50,066 nucleotides of DNA from an uncultured Roseburia sp. (GCA_910584215.1 CAJTYI010000009.1:1-50066), one strand, 5' to 3'; positions 35,002 to 44,132 are shown, numbered from the stretch's first letter. Notes: generated from the sequence alone by a model not told the origin. A program made the numbers and translations.

Positions 35002-35550
35002 TCACACGATCGCTTTACAGATCTGCGCATCCGGGTGCGCGATCACGGAAGAATCTAAAAACATTCCCTTATCGCCCACGGTATTTTTCGCTTTCGCGAT
35101 TGCAGCCTCGCAGGCGGCTACTTCGCCTGTGATCAGCATATATGATTTCCCGCACATGCCCTTGGCAATGCGCAGCTCAATCAGCTGTACGATCGCCGTC
35201 TTCGCCGCGATATCCGCCGCCTCGATGATCGCCGCCGCGTCATACGTCTCGAGCACGCCAAGTGCATTGACTCCTTCAATGGTGCTGGTACCGTAAATTG
35301 CAGGAAAGATGGACGCATCGGGATTGCCCAGCACAAAGCTGTCAATGAGTTCATCCGGCCTGGTGGACTTCCCTCTCTCCACCGCAGCTTTCACTGCGCT
35401 AAGATCTCCCTTGATGATCGCAATATATTTGCCGGGACAAACGGTCTGTGCCTCCACAATCTCCACATCGGCAGTCTTTACCATCTGGTCTGCCGCGGTG
35501 ATACCCGCCGATACCGTCTTAAATTCTATCATTCCAATTGCTGTATGCAT
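35002..35550 (-). CDS. pduT: Trimeric shell protein with two BMC domains (PduT-like)
   Basis: The ATG at 35550 has GGAGG five bases upstream and gives 182 residues, matching PduT length. It holds two tandem BMC folds (about 3-85 and 92-180). Cys38 in the loop TVCPGK occupies the position that in Citrobacter PduT holds a 4Fe-4S cluster in the trimer pore. An electron path through the shell to the neighbouring PduS is therefore likely. Confidence 0.9.
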   Translation of the reverse strand: MHTAIGMIEFKTVSAGITAADQMVKTADVEIVEAQTVCPGKYIAIIKGDLSAVKAAVERGKSTRPDELIDSFVLGNPDASIFPAIYGTSTIEGVNALGVLETYDAAAIIEAADIAAKTAIVQLIELRIAKGMCGKSYMLITGEVAACEAAIAKAKNTVGDKGMFLDSSVIAHPDAQICKAIV

Positions 35551-35649
35551 GACTACCTCCATTGCGCACGCCGCAATACCGTGCGCTGTCTAATCTGCAC
35601 TTATATATAACAAAGCGGACAAATCCGCATCCATTTACCTGTACTCATA

Positions 35650-36972
35650 TCAGGCAGTGATCACGATGTAGCGCTCCGTCACTTCTGTTACTTTACCAGA
35701 AACAGACGCATGGATGTTGACGGAGAGCCCATCCGCCGCCCTGCCGACCACATCACCGACAGACACTGCATCATCTTCTTTTACACTGGCCGCCGCCGGC
35801 GCGCCGATATGCTGCGACAGCATAATTTTTACGGCTTTCGCACCGCGGATCTCATCATCCAGCGGCGCCTCTCTGTCATAGACGTCAAGCCCCAACCGCG
35901 CCTCTAAACGCGCCTCCGGCGCCCGCCTGTATTCACGCGCAGGACTTACAGGTTTGGCCTGTACCTGCGGCGGCTTAACGCCGGCTTTTCTAAGACCGCC
36001 CTTATACTCCGCCATGATACTGCGCGGCGACAATCCCTGCGGACAGCTATAGAGCTCACAGAGACCACAGGAACTGCAAAACATCGTATTGACAAACGGC
36101 TCTGTCGACTGAAAATCCCTGTTTGCCGCGGCTCTCATAAACAGATGCGGCTGAATCGGATGACCCAGCGCATGCCTTGGGCAAAGATCGGTGCAGGTCT
36201 CACACTGACAGCAGGAGGACGCTGCGCGCGCGATGGCGTTGGCAACGTTAGGCTGCTTTTTATATACCAGTGAATGATCCTGCGGCAGCACAATCACCGC
36301 GTTCGTCGTCTTCGTCACGGGCTGGTAATCGGAACCAAAGTTCCCCATCATAGGCCCGCCCAGCAGATAAACCGGATGTGCTGTCGTAATCGCTCCCGCC
36401 ATCGCTACCACATCACGAATCCGCGTGCCGATCGGCACGCGCACGGTAATCGGGCGCTCCACCTCACCGACCACCGACACGCACTTGTCTGTCACCGGGT
36501 GATGATCCCACACGGCGCGATAGACATTATATAGCGTCTCTACGTTAAAGACCGCCACGCCGCACTCGATTGGAAGCCCGCCAGGACGCACCACTCTGCC
36601 TGTGGCCTCGTAGATCAGGACAACCTCGTCTCCCATCGGATATGCGCTGGGCAGTTTATGGATGCGCACCTTGGGGAACTCCTCTAGAAATTCTTCCAAT
36701 GCCGTGACGGTACTCTTATATTCTTCTTTTATACCGATAATTGCTTCTTTTGCGCCGACTGTCTCCGCAATCAAAGCAAATGCTTTCAAAATCTCCTGCG
36801 CATGTTCCTTTAACAGCTGGCGATGCAGCTTTAGAAGCGGCTCGCACTCCGCGCAGTTCATCAGAATGGTATCCGCCTTATCGGAAAGTTTCCCATAAGT
36901 CGGGAATCCGGCGCCGCCGGCCCCCACAATCCCATTCTCTCTCAATATTTTACTTAATTCTGCAATGTCCAT
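35650..36972 (-). CDS. pduS: PduS-like iron-sulfur flavoprotein of the microcompartment
   Basis: The 440-residue protein has an RnfC-like N-terminal FMN/NADH region (GIVGAGGAGFPTYGK, NCAECEPLL), two cysteine clusters (CCQCETCTDLCP and CSSCGLCELYSCP, about residues 255-320) and a C-terminal region ending in a barrel-sandwich-like repeat. In B12 systems PduS recycles cobalamin. Here there is no B12 enzyme, so it more likely moves electrons (NADH or ferredoxin) and pairs with PduT. The short gap to the EutN-like gene suggests coupling. Confidence 0.9.
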   Translation of the reverse strand: MDIAELSKILRENGIVGAGGAGFPTYGKLSDKADTILMNCAECEPLLKLHRQLLKEHAQEILKAFALIAETVGAKEAIIGIKEEYKSTVTALEEFLEEFPKVRIHKLPSAYPMGDEVVLIYEATGRVVRPGGLPIECGVAVFNVETLYNVYRAVWDHHPVTDKCVSVVGEVERPITVRVPIGTRIRDVVAMAGAITTAHPVYLLGGPMMGNFGSDYQPVTKTTNAVIVLPQDHSLVYKKQPNVANAIARAASSCCQCETCTDLCPRHALGHPIQPHLFMRAAANRDFQSTEPFVNTMFCSSCGLCELYSCPQGLSPRSIMAEYKGGLRKAGVKPPQVQAKPVSPAREYRRAPEARLEARLGLDVYDREAPLDDEIRGAKAVKIMLSQHIGAPAAASVKEDDAVSVGDVVGRAADGLSVNIHASVSGKVTEVTERYIVITA

Positions 36973-36978
36973 AACCTT

Positions 36979-37245
36979 TTACACCAGCTTTCCAATATCG
37001 TCAATAATGCCGACTATTGCCGCGTCGATCGGTGAATCCGGCAAACCACATCCGATGCGCGCCGCACTTCCCTGCGCGACTAAAACATATTCTCCGATAC
37101 CGGCTCCTATATTATCGATTGCCACTAACTGGCTGTGTTCTCCGTTCATGGTGTTAATTGGCTCAATAACCATAAATTTGTTGCCTATCAGGTTATCCTG
37201 TTTGCGGGTTGAAACGATACTTCCGGTTACTTTTCCTATAATCAT
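36979..37245 (-). CDS. pduN: Pentameric shell vertex protein (EutN/CcmL/PduN family)
   Basis: The ATG at 37245 has GGGAG five bases upstream and gives 88 residues: MIIGKVTGSIVSTRKQD, then DNIGAGIGEYVLVAQGSAAR and a PIDAAIVGIID end, the EutN/CcmL pattern. Pentamers cap the shell vertices. It is the only pentamer gene in the window. Confidence 0.95.
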   Translation of the reverse strand: MIIGKVTGSIVSTRKQDNLIGNKFMVIEPINTMNGEHSQLVAIDNIGAGIGEYVLVAQGSAARIGCGLPDSPIDAAIVGIIDDIGKLV

Positions 37246-37376
37246 TTCTCTCCCTCGATTCTTTGTGATTACCGGGTTACGGCAGGCATCGATCATCAAA
37301 CCCTTGATACCCGCCGCAACCCGGCCCATTTTTCGTCCACTTATAACAGTTCCGCTGCCTTCCCTGTCACGTCAAC

Positions 37377-38033
37377 TTATCTTTTGATGATCGTCACCTT
37401 ATCGCCGCATTTGATCTCGCTGGCATTGGCCTCATCGGTATCAATATGCATCTCTAAGGTAAAGCTCTCATCCACACGGATCTTGACTTTATCAAACGTA
37501 GTTCCGCGCTCGTTCTCCATCTTGACACTCACATAATCGCCATCGCCCAATCCGCATTTTGCGGCATCGGACGGCGACATATGAATATGTCTTGCTGCAA
37601 TAATGCAGCCTTCCTTACAATAGATCGCGCCCTTAGGGCCGACAATGGCAATCGGTGCAGAACCGGCGGTATCGCCGGATTCACGAACCGGCACGCTGAT
37701 GCCAAGCTTTCTGGCATCCGTCTGGCTGATCTCCACCTGCGTCGCCTTGCGAACAGGCCCTAATACTCTTACGTTCTCAATCGCACGCAATTTTAAACCA
37801 ACGATTGTACAACATTCATTGGAGGCAAACTGACCGCCCATCAGTTCTTTTTTCTTTGTGAGCTGGTAGCCCTGCCCAAACAGCGTTTCGACATCCTCCT
37901 GTGTCAGGTGAATATGGCGGTTGCTGACTCCCACGGGGACTTGGAAACCGTCACCTCTCTCCTGACTTTGCTGAATACTGGATACAATGATTCTGGTTAA
38001 AGCTTCGATTTCATTTTTCTCCAACACGTTCAC
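37377..38033 (-). CDS. pduL: Phosphate propanoyltransferase
   Basis: The 218-residue protein starts with a short amphipathic helix (KNEIEALTRIIVSSIQ), a typical encapsulation peptide, then two beta-barrel halves with the zinc ligands SNRHIHL, AARHIHMSP and EMHIDTDEA. It converts propionyl-CoA and phosphate to propionyl-phosphate and free CoA inside the compartment. The start is a GTG, either at 38033 or at 38027. The second has better spacing from GGCAGG. Confidence 0.93.
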   Translation of the reverse strand: MNVLEKNEIEALTRIIVSSIQQSQERGDGFQVPVGVSNRHIHLTQEDVETLFGQGYQLTKKKELMGGQFASNECCTIVGLKLRAIENVRVLGPVRKATQVEISQTDARKLGISVPVRESGDTAGSAPIAIVGPKGAIYCKEGCIIAARHIHMSPSDAAKCGLGDGDYVSVKMENERGTTFDKVKIRVDESFTLEMHIDTDEANASEIKCGDKVTIIKR

Positions 38034-38046
38034 CTGCCAGTCTTAT

Positions 38047-38325
38047 TTATTTGATTTTCGGAAGGATACCTTCTACATCTGTGTGCGGTCTCGGGATAAC
38101 ATGCTGTGCCACTAACTCGCCGAGTCTCTCGGCATTGGCTGCGCCCGCCTCAACGGCAGACTTAACGGCTCCCACATCACCGCGGACCATAACGGTTACC
38201 AGACCAGAACCGATCTTCTCTGTTCCCACTAACGTTACATTTGCTGCCTTGCACATGGTATCAGCCGCCTCAATCGCCGCTGTAAGTCCTCTTGTCTCTA
38301 CCATTCCCAATGCTTCCTGTGCCAT
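38047..38325 (-). CDS. Hexameric shell protein, PduA/J-like (copy 2)
   Basis: The ATG at 38325 after AGGAGG gives 92 residues with one BMC domain. The pore loop KIGSG is that of PduA/PduJ. It differs from the copy at 38799-39080 at only about 15 positions. The two genes flank a third shell gene and look like a recent duplication. Confidence 0.95.
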   Translation of the reverse strand: MAQEALGMVETRGLTAAIEAADTMCKAANVTLVGTEKIGSGLVTVMVRGDVGAVKSAVEAGAANAERLGELVAQHVIPRPHTDVEGILPKIK

Positions 38326-38471
38326 TATTTTTTCCTCCTTATAAAAACTGTCAATATGTGGGCGAACCTGCCGTCTCAGGCCGACTGTCATAGACGGTAC
38401 GCCCGCCGCTCACTAATCTTAATTTACCACATTCCTGCGGCAGTTGCCATTTTTATTTGATTCTGTCCCCG

Positions 38472-38792
38472 CTATGATATCGCATTTTGCGCCTGCTGAT
38501 TTTGTATCCGCTTCGCGCTGAGCGCTACCATTTTACGAATCTCCCCGCAAGGCGCGGCAATGATGCCGGACGTCGCCAGAATATGCTGATTTAATGTACA
38601 GATATTCTTTGCCGCCTCGACCGCCGCCTTAACATCCGACACGTCACCTTCCACGATGATGGTAACCAGACGTCCGCCCAGCTTCCTCTCCCATGTCACA
38701 AGCGTCACATCCGCCGCCTTGCACATGGCGTCCAGAGAATCGATCGCAGCAACTACACCGGAGACTTCAATCAATCCATATGAGCTTCCCAT
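38472..38792 (-). CDS. Hexameric shell protein with a KLGGR pore loop
   Basis: This 106-residue single BMC domain has pore loop RKLGGRL in place of KIGSG and an Ala/Gln-rich tail (KRIQNQQAQNAIS). The pore differs in charge from the PduA-like proteins, so it may pass other substrates. It begins 6 bases after the preceding shell gene. Confidence 0.92.
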   Translation of the reverse strand: MGSSYGLIEVSGVVAAIDSLDAMCKAADVTLVTWERKLGGRLVTIIVEGDVSDVKAAVEAAKNICTLNQHILATSGIIAAPCGEIRKMVALSAKRIQNQQAQNAIS

Positions 38793-38798
38793 ACTTCA

Positions 38799-39080
38799 CT
38801 ATGCCGGAAATCCCGGAAGGATTTTCTCTACATCAGTGTGCGGTCTTGGGATGACATGCTGTGCCACTAACTCGCCGAGACGGGTTGCTGCTGCTGCACC
38901 TGACTCAACGGCTGCCTTCACTGCGCCTACGTCGCCGCGAACCATAACAGTTACCAGACCGGAACCGATCTTCTCTGTTCCAATCAACGTAACCTCGGCA
39001 GACTTTGTCATCGCATCCGCTGCCTCAATCGCTGCGGTAAGTCCTCTTGTTTCCACCATTCCCAATGCTTCCTGTGCCAT
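38799..39080 (-). CDS. pduA: Hexameric shell protein, PduA/J-like (copy 1)
   Basis: The 93-residue single BMC domain (MAQEALGMVETRGLTAAIEA) has pore loop KIGSGLVTV. It is probably a main facet component of the shell. GAGGAATAAAA precedes the ATG. Very close to the gene at 38047-38325. Confidence 0.95.
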   Translation of the reverse strand: MAQEALGMVETRGLTAAIEAADAMTKSAEVTLIGTEKIGSGLVTVMVRGDVGAVKAAVESGAAAATRLGELVAQHVIPRPHTDVEKILPGFPA

Positions 39081-39211
39081 TTTTATTCCTCACTTTCTGC
39101 CTTACGGCAATTTGCCTTATGTCAGTTTTTGATGTCAATTTTCTGGAAGGCAAATTTATTATGCTAATTTATCTTCTCACTTTGCCGGCAATGCCGGTCT
39201 TAGGTATTGCT

Positions 39212-39529
39212 CTAATCTTTGTCGAACGCACATATGCCCAACATTTTTAATGTATCCTGCGTCGGCCTCGGAATCACATGGCTAACCACCACGCCCGTCA
39301 ATGCCTCCGCAGTCTGTCTGCCGGCCTCCACGGCAGCGGTCACATCTTCCACACTTCCGCGGAACTTAATCGTCACCAGAAGCGGTACCGGAAGCGAATC
39401 TGCGTTTGCCGGCTTGTTCTTGTCAAATGGTTCCAATGTCACATTTGCTGCCTTGCATCCCGCATCCGCTGCGATAAATGCACAAACCAGACCGTAGACT
39501 TCCAACATTCCTACTGCTCTCTCGTCCAT
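39212..39529 (-). CDS. Hexameric shell protein with an extended pore loop
   Basis: A 105-residue single BMC domain. Where PduA has about five pore residues, this protein has DKNKPANADSLPVPL, an insertion of about nine residues. The rest (RGSVEDVTAAVEAGR) is a normal BMC fold. The pore would be reshaped or closed by the loop. Confidence 0.9.
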   Translation of the reverse strand: MDERAVGMLEVYGLVCAFIAADAGCKAANVTLEPFDKNKPANADSLPVPLLVTIKFRGSVEDVTAAVEAGRQTAEALTGVVVSHVIPRPTQDTLKMLGICAFDKD

Positions 39530-39548
39530 TCAGGCGGCTCCTTTCAAT

Positions 39549-40760
39549 CTAGTTATCCGCGACGACCGCAATCTTTAACCCTGTCATGGCCGCTGCTTTC
39601 TGGAACGCCGCATCCACCTGGCTAAGCGGATATTTGTCTGTGATCAGTTCGCCGATCGGCAGACCGATCGCTTTTGCGCTCTTTAAGAAATCAAATGTCG
39701 TCGCATAATCTCTTAAATTATATACCCAGCTTCCGACCGTCGTGATCTCTTTGGAACAGATATCAAAATGCGGGTTGATCGTCGCGTCTCCGCCGTTGAT
39801 AAAGAAACCAAGCTCGCAGAGTCCGCCGCCATTGCGGATAAACTTATAAATATTTGCGTGTCCCACCGGGGAACCCGTACACTGGAACGCAAAATCTGCC
39901 AGATGGCCGCCAAACTTATCGGACGCGCCTTTGGCCATCGACTCGATGCCGTCGTAATCCTTAAAGTTGAGCGTATCGGACGCTCCCAGTCTCTTGGAGA
40001 ACTCCAAACGCGCCGGATTGCCGTCCACCGCGATAATATTGCTGATCCCCATCGTCTTTAAAACTGCGATACAGATCAGGCCGATCGGGCCGCAACCCTG
40101 CACGACAACGCGGCTGTTAAACTTTAAGATACCGGTTGATTTCGCGCGCTCCACTGCATGTATGAGCACTGCACACGGCTCAATCAGGATACGGGAATCC
40201 AAATCCAGGTCGCTGACATTAAAGAACGTGGAACCGAGTGCGCCGCGGATTAAGATATAATCTGCAAACCATCCGTTTGCGTGCACATCGTCATCCGGCA
40301 GCAATCCGTATACGTCCGCCCCGCCGACATTCTGTTTGTTTAAATCAAACATGGTAATATCGGGATTATCCTTAAAGATCATACAGGTGACGATCTTGTC
40401 ACCAACTTTTACCGCTTTCCCGGCGCTGTCGACCGTAACGTTTTTACCCATCTTTACGATCTCGCCGGTTCCCTCATGTCCCAACGCAACCGGAATCAGC
40501 CCAAACGGGTCTCTCTTGTATTCGTGGGAATCGGTGCCGCAGATTCCGCACCCTTCCACCTTTACCAGAAGGTCGTCGTCTCCGACTTCCGGCATCGGAA
40601 ATTCTTTGATTTCCATTTTGCCAAGCTCCGTGAGCATTGCCACGCGCACTTTTGACGGAACTGCTCCGCCAAAGGAGCTTGCGCTAGAAACAGATGTACC
40701 GGATACACTGTTTAACACCTGTTTTACAATCTCTTCTATCTGAGACGCATTCATAGCCAT
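39549..40760 (-). CDS. Zinc-dependent medium-chain alcohol dehydrogenase with encapsulation peptide
   Basis: The 403-residue protein begins with a helix ASQIEEIVKQVLNSV and a Ser/Gly/Ala linker, a targeting tag for the compartment. The MDR domain follows: catalytic zinc region CGICGTDSHE and GHEGTGEIVKMG, Rossmann segment VVQGCGPIGLICIAV. The four structural-zinc cysteines are absent. It probably reduces propionaldehyde to 1-propanol and regenerates NAD+ inside the shell, or reduces lactaldehyde to propanediol. It takes the place of the iron-type PduQ of B12 systems. Confidence 0.85.
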   Translation of the reverse strand: MAMNASQIEEIVKQVLNSVSGTSVSSASSFGGAVPSKVRVAMLTELGKMEIKEFPMPEVGDDDLLVKVEGCGICGTDSHEYKRDPFGLIPVALGHEGTGEIVKMGKNVTVDSAGKAVKVGDKIVTCMIFKDNPDITMFDLNKQNVGGADVYGLLPDDDVHANGWFADYILIRGALGSTFFNVSDLDLDSRILIEPCAVLIHAVERAKSTGILKFNSRVVVQGCGPIGLICIAVLKTMGISNIIAVDGNPARLEFSKRLGASDTLNFKDYDGIESMAKGASDKFGGHLADFAFQCTGSPVGHANIYKFIRNGGGLCELGFFINGGDATINPHFDICSKEITTVGSWVYNLRDYATTFDFLKSAKAIGLPIGELITDKYPLSQVDAAFQKAAAMTGLKIAVVADN

Positions 40761-40817
40761 TCTCTCTTTACCTCCAAACTTCGTTTATCCTACTTCGTCT
40801 GCCCGCGCCGTTACGCC

Positions 40818-42209
40818 CTAGCGGATGCAGAGGCTGTCGGACATTGTGCAGCGTCTGCGCTTCGTAAACGTCGCCGCGCTGGTAAGACCCTCGCCGGTAC
40901 GGCTCGCGATCGTAAATGTCGGAAATCCCTCGCCGCCGAAACCAAGCGCCGCATAAGAAGGTCCGTTCTTTACCAGAATCGCGGTGTCAAGCGCCCTCGC
41001 GTACTCGGTGATACGGTCTACATTCTTAGAATGAATGTGTGCGGAGTGGCGGTTGCCATGCTCTAACCAAACGGCCTGCTCCACGGCATCCTGAAAATCT
41101 TTGGCGCGGACAACGCCGAGAATCGGCATCATCAACTCCTCCGCAATCAACGGATGCTCCTTCGGTCCTTCAAACGTGATGCAGCGGATATTGTCCGGCA
41201 CATCCACGCCGACCATCTTTAGGAGAACTTTTGCGCTCCTGCCGACACACTTGCGGTTTAATGCACCCTTTTCGTTAAATACCGTCTTTACAAGCCGATC
41301 CTGTACCTCTTTGGAAGCGAGATAACAGCCCTGCTCCTCCACCATATAGTGCATCAGCTGATCGCAGATGGCGTCCACCGCCACAACCTCTTTCTCCGCG
41401 ATACACGGAAGATTGTTGTCAAACGTACATCCGTTGACGATATCCTCCGCCGCTTTTCTCACATCCGCCGTCTCGTCAACCAGCGCCGGAGGATTGCCGG
41501 CGCCCGCGCCAATTCCTCTCTTGCCGCTCGAGAGCACTGCCGTCACCACGCCAGGCCCGCCTGTGGCAACCAGCAGCGGAATATCTTTGTGTTTCATCAT
41601 CACCGCACTCGAATCCATCGTCGGTTTCTCGACCGTACATGCGATATTGTCGGGGCCGCCTGCCTCTAAGGAGGCCTCGTTTAACAGATTGATCGCAAAG
41701 ATCGTGGTGCGGATCGCCTGCGGGTGCGGATTAAATACCACGGTATTACCGCCTGCAAGCATACCCATCGTGTTGCAGAGCACGGTCTCACTCGGATTTG
41801 TACAGGGTGTGATCGCTCCGATCACGCCAAACGGCCCCATCTCCACGAGTGTAAGCCCCCTGTCGCCGGACCATGCTACCGTCTTGATATCCTCTGTTCC
41901 GGGCGTTTTTTCCGCCACCAGAAGATGTTTTAATATCTTATCGCCGACATTGCCCATTCCGGTCTCTTCCACTCCCATGCGGGCAAATGTCTCTGCATTT
42001 TCCTTGATCTTCACACGGATAATCGAGATGATTTTTTCTCTCTGATCCATGGACATTCTGTGCACTATTTTCTGTGCTTCTTTTGCCTTGGCAATAGCGG
42101 TGTTCATGTCTGTAAATACGCCGTGCATGCCGCTTACGCTGCTGCCGAGCTGCATTTTCGCCATCACTTCACCGACAATACTCTTAATCTGGCTTTCTGT
42201 CATTTCCAA
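40818..42209 (-). CDS. pduP: CoA-acylating propionaldehyde dehydrogenase
   Basis: The 463-residue protein starts with an encapsulation helix (ESQIKSIVGEVMAKMQ) and has the aldehyde dehydrogenase fold with TPCTNPSETVLCN and the catalytic cysteine in NNLPCIAEKEV. It oxidises propionaldehyde to propionyl-CoA with NAD+ and CoA. The start is ambiguous: a TTG at 42209 with AGGATG spaced nine bases, or the ATG at 42203 with poor spacing. Confidence 0.92.
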   Translation of the reverse strand: MEMTESQIKSIVGEVMAKMQLGSSVSGMHGVFTDMNTAIAKAKEAQKIVHRMSMDQREKIISIIRVKIKENAETFARMGVEETGMGNVGDKILKHLLVAEKTPGTEDIKTVAWSGDRGLTLVEMGPFGVIGAITPCTNPSETVLCNTMGMLAGGNTVVFNPHPQAIRTTIFAINLLNEASLEAGGPDNIACTVEKPTMDSSAVMMKHKDIPLLVATGGPGVVTAVLSSGKRGIGAGAGNPPALVDETADVRKAAEDIVNGCTFDNNLPCIAEKEVVAVDAICDQLMHYMVEEQGCYLASKEVQDRLVKTVFNEKGALNRKCVGRSAKVLLKMVGVDVPDNIRCITFEGPKEHPLIAEELMMPILGVVRAKDFQDAVEQAVWLEHGNRHSAHIHSKNVDRITEYARALDTAILVKNGPSYAALGFGGEGFPTFTIASRTGEGLTSAATFTKRRRCTMSDSLCIR

Positions 42210-42210
42210 G

Positions 42211-42681
42211 TTATATCACATCCTTTAATATATTTTTTCCGTATGCGCCAAGCTTTGTGTCCTGTTCGGCTGTCCCGCCGCTGACGCCGACCGCCCCGAT
42301 CATGACCCCGTCGAGCATCAGGGGTTCTCCGCCGCCGAAGATGACGATCTTCCCCTCGTTTGTGTGCTGGATGCCATAGAGGGAGCCTCCCGGCGCCGCC
42401 AGCTTTGCAAGCTCGGCTGTCGACATTTGAAATGCCACGGAAGTGTATGTTTTGTTGAGTGCCACGTCAAAACTGCCGATATAGGAGCCATCCATACAGT
42501 GAATGGCAACCGGTCTGCCGGAAGCATCGGAGACCGCAACTACGGCTTTCACTCCCATGCGGGACGCCTCCTCCTCCACCTTTTCGATCAACGCCGTCGC
42601 CAGTTTTAAGCTCATGACGGATGAGGCTTTCATCTTGCGCAAAACTTCCCGCACCGCATGTTCCATCGCTGTGTTTTCCAT
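42211..42681 (-). CDS. PduO C-terminal / GlcG-HbpS-like protein
   Basis: The 156-residue protein has an N-terminal tag-like helix (MEHAVREVLRKMK) and then the DUF336 fold (SLKLATALIEKVEEEASRMG, GGEPLMLDGVMIGAVGVSGG). This corresponds to the C-terminal half of PduO, known in related proteins to bind haem or corrinoid. The adenosyltransferase half is absent, consistent with a B12-independent pathway. The stop is one base from the pduP start. Confidence 0.85.
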   Translation of the reverse strand: MENTAMEHAVREVLRKMKASSVMSLKLATALIEKVEEEASRMGVKAVVAVSDASGRPVAIHCMDGSYIGSFDVALNKTYTSVAFQMSTAELAKLAAPGGSLYGIQHTNEGKIVIFGGGEPLMLDGVMIGAVGVSGGTAEQDTKLGAYGKNILKDVI

Positions 42682-42705
42682 ATGGATAACCTTTCCCGTC
42701 CGAAA

Positions 42706-43551
42706 CTATTTCATCTCGGAGATTACTTTCTTAACGATCTCTGCGATTGTGCTCTCGTCTACGCCATTGCTGCCGCCGCAGTCACAGCCGAAATTGTACT
42801 CATAACCCGGCATATTGGAGTAATCCGCGCCGCCGCAGCTGCCGCCGCAATTGTGGCAGTTGTCGCCGCCCTTGTTTAAGCAGAGATTTGCAGGATGTTT
42901 GCCCGGCATACCGAATTTACGGCGAATCTCATATAATTTCTTGATGTTGGCTTTATCAAACTCTTTGGGTCCGCCCAGCATTTTGGATTTATAGAGCAGC
43001 TCTGCATAGAACTCAACGCTCTCCATCTTGTGGTAGGCAGCGAGCAGGTCTGTGCTCCAGGTCAATGCGCCGTGGCTCTCAAGAAGCACTGCGTCGAAAT
43101 ACGGAAGATATTTCTCCAGGTTATCGGGAATCTCCATCGTGGACGGTGTGCCGTACTCTGCGATCGGCACGCATCCTAAGGAGATCACTGCCTCCGGCAT
43201 GATCGGCTGTGTCAGCGGAATACCGGCGATCGCAAAAGAAGTCGCAAAGGTCGGATGCGCGTGCACAACGGAACCTACATCCGGGCGCTTCTGATAAACA
43301 CGCATATGCATCTTTATCTCGGAAGACGGTTTAAAACCTTTGTTGGCCTGGATGACATTGCCGTTCTCGTCTACTTTACAGATAAATTCCGGTGTCATAA
43401 AACCTTTGGAAACACCTGTCGGTGTGCACAAAAACTCATGGTCGTTTAACTTAACGGAAATATTGCCGTCGTTTGCCGCTACCATGTTGCGGTTGTAGAT
43501 TCTCTTACCAACCTCACAAATCTGTTTTTTGATCTCCATTTCGTTTACCAT
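42706..43551 (-). CDS. Class II sugar-phosphate aldolase with Cys-rich linker and C-terminal targeting helix
   Basis: The ATG at 43551 after AAGGAGG gives 281 residues. The class II fuculose/rhamnulose-1-phosphate aldolase fold is visible: DGNISVKL, SSEIKMHM, zinc histidines in VHAHPTF, and LESHGALTW. It would split the sugar phosphate to DHAP and lactaldehyde. After about residue 220 comes a linker with six cysteines (CHNCGGSC, CDC) and the helix DESTIAEIVKKVISEMK, an encapsulation peptide at the C-terminus. It is close to the PduV/EutP gene upstream. Rhamnulose or fuculose specificity cannot be told from sequence alone. Confidence 0.9.
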   Translation of the reverse strand: MVNEMEIKKQICEVGKRIYNRNMVAANDGNISVKLNDHEFLCTPTGVSKGFMTPEFICKVDENGNVIQANKGFKPSSEIKMHMRVYQKRPDVGSVVHAHPTFATSFAIAGIPLTQPIMPEAVISLGCVPIAEYGTPSTMEIPDNLEKYLPYFDAVLLESHGALTWSTDLLAAYHKMESVEFYAELLYKSKMLGGPKEFDKANIKKLYEIRRKFGMPGKHPANLCLNKGGDNCHNCGGSCGGADYSNMPGYEYNFGCDCGGSNGVDESTIAEIVKKVISEMK

Positions 43552-43676
43552 TGTAAATTTCCTCCTTAAAAATAGAATCTGTTTTTGATGAAACATAGGG
43601 ACAGTTTGCACAGCGCGCCGTCCGTTATTTTGATTGCTGCTTTCGCATGGGAACGCGGTTCCTTTTGCAAAAGCAG

Positions 43677-44132
43677 TTATAACTCACTTAGTTTTACTTT
43701 TTCGGTGTCATCTTTTAAATATTCGAGAATTTCCGCTACACCGACCCCCTCGAGCGAATTCACATGAAAGATCTTTTTGCATCCCGCTATCCGAAGCCAT
43801 CTGTCTGCCATCGGTATGTTGGCGTTTGGCAGATCAATCTTTGTGACAATCCCGATACACTCGCGGTTCGCCTGACAGGTTACATTGGGCGGAAACAGGG
43901 AATATGGTTCAACCGCAGATACTAATATGCCCACCACATCTGCTTCGTAGGTGTAGAGCGCCAGCGCTTTGCCCAACCTGTGACTCTGCGCATACTCGCC
44001 CGGCGTATCGATCACACTTTCATAATGGTTGACGTACTGTGTCTTATAATAGTGAATCTCCTCGCCCCGAAGCGCCTGCGTGAGCGTCGTCTTGCCCGCC
44101 TCGCTCCTGCCCATGAGCACCAGCTTTCTCAT
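43677..44132 (-). CDS. pduV: PduV/EutP-family small GTPase-like protein
   Basis: The 151-residue protein has a P-loop MGRSEAGKTTL (residues 7-17) and the DTPGEYAQS region. The later TKIDLP motif supports a GTPase fold. Members bind the compartment surface or cytoskeleton and may help its movement or act in energy metabolism. The start overlaps the upstream shell gene stop by 4 bases. Confidence 0.9.
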   Translation of the reverse strand: MRKLVLMGRSEAGKTTLTQALRGEEIHYYKTQYVNHYESVIDTPGEYAQSHRLGKALALYTYEADVVGILVSAVEPYSLFPPNVTCQANRECIGIVTKIDLPNANIPMADRWLRIAGCKKIFHVNSLEGVGVAEILEYLKDDTEKVKLSEL

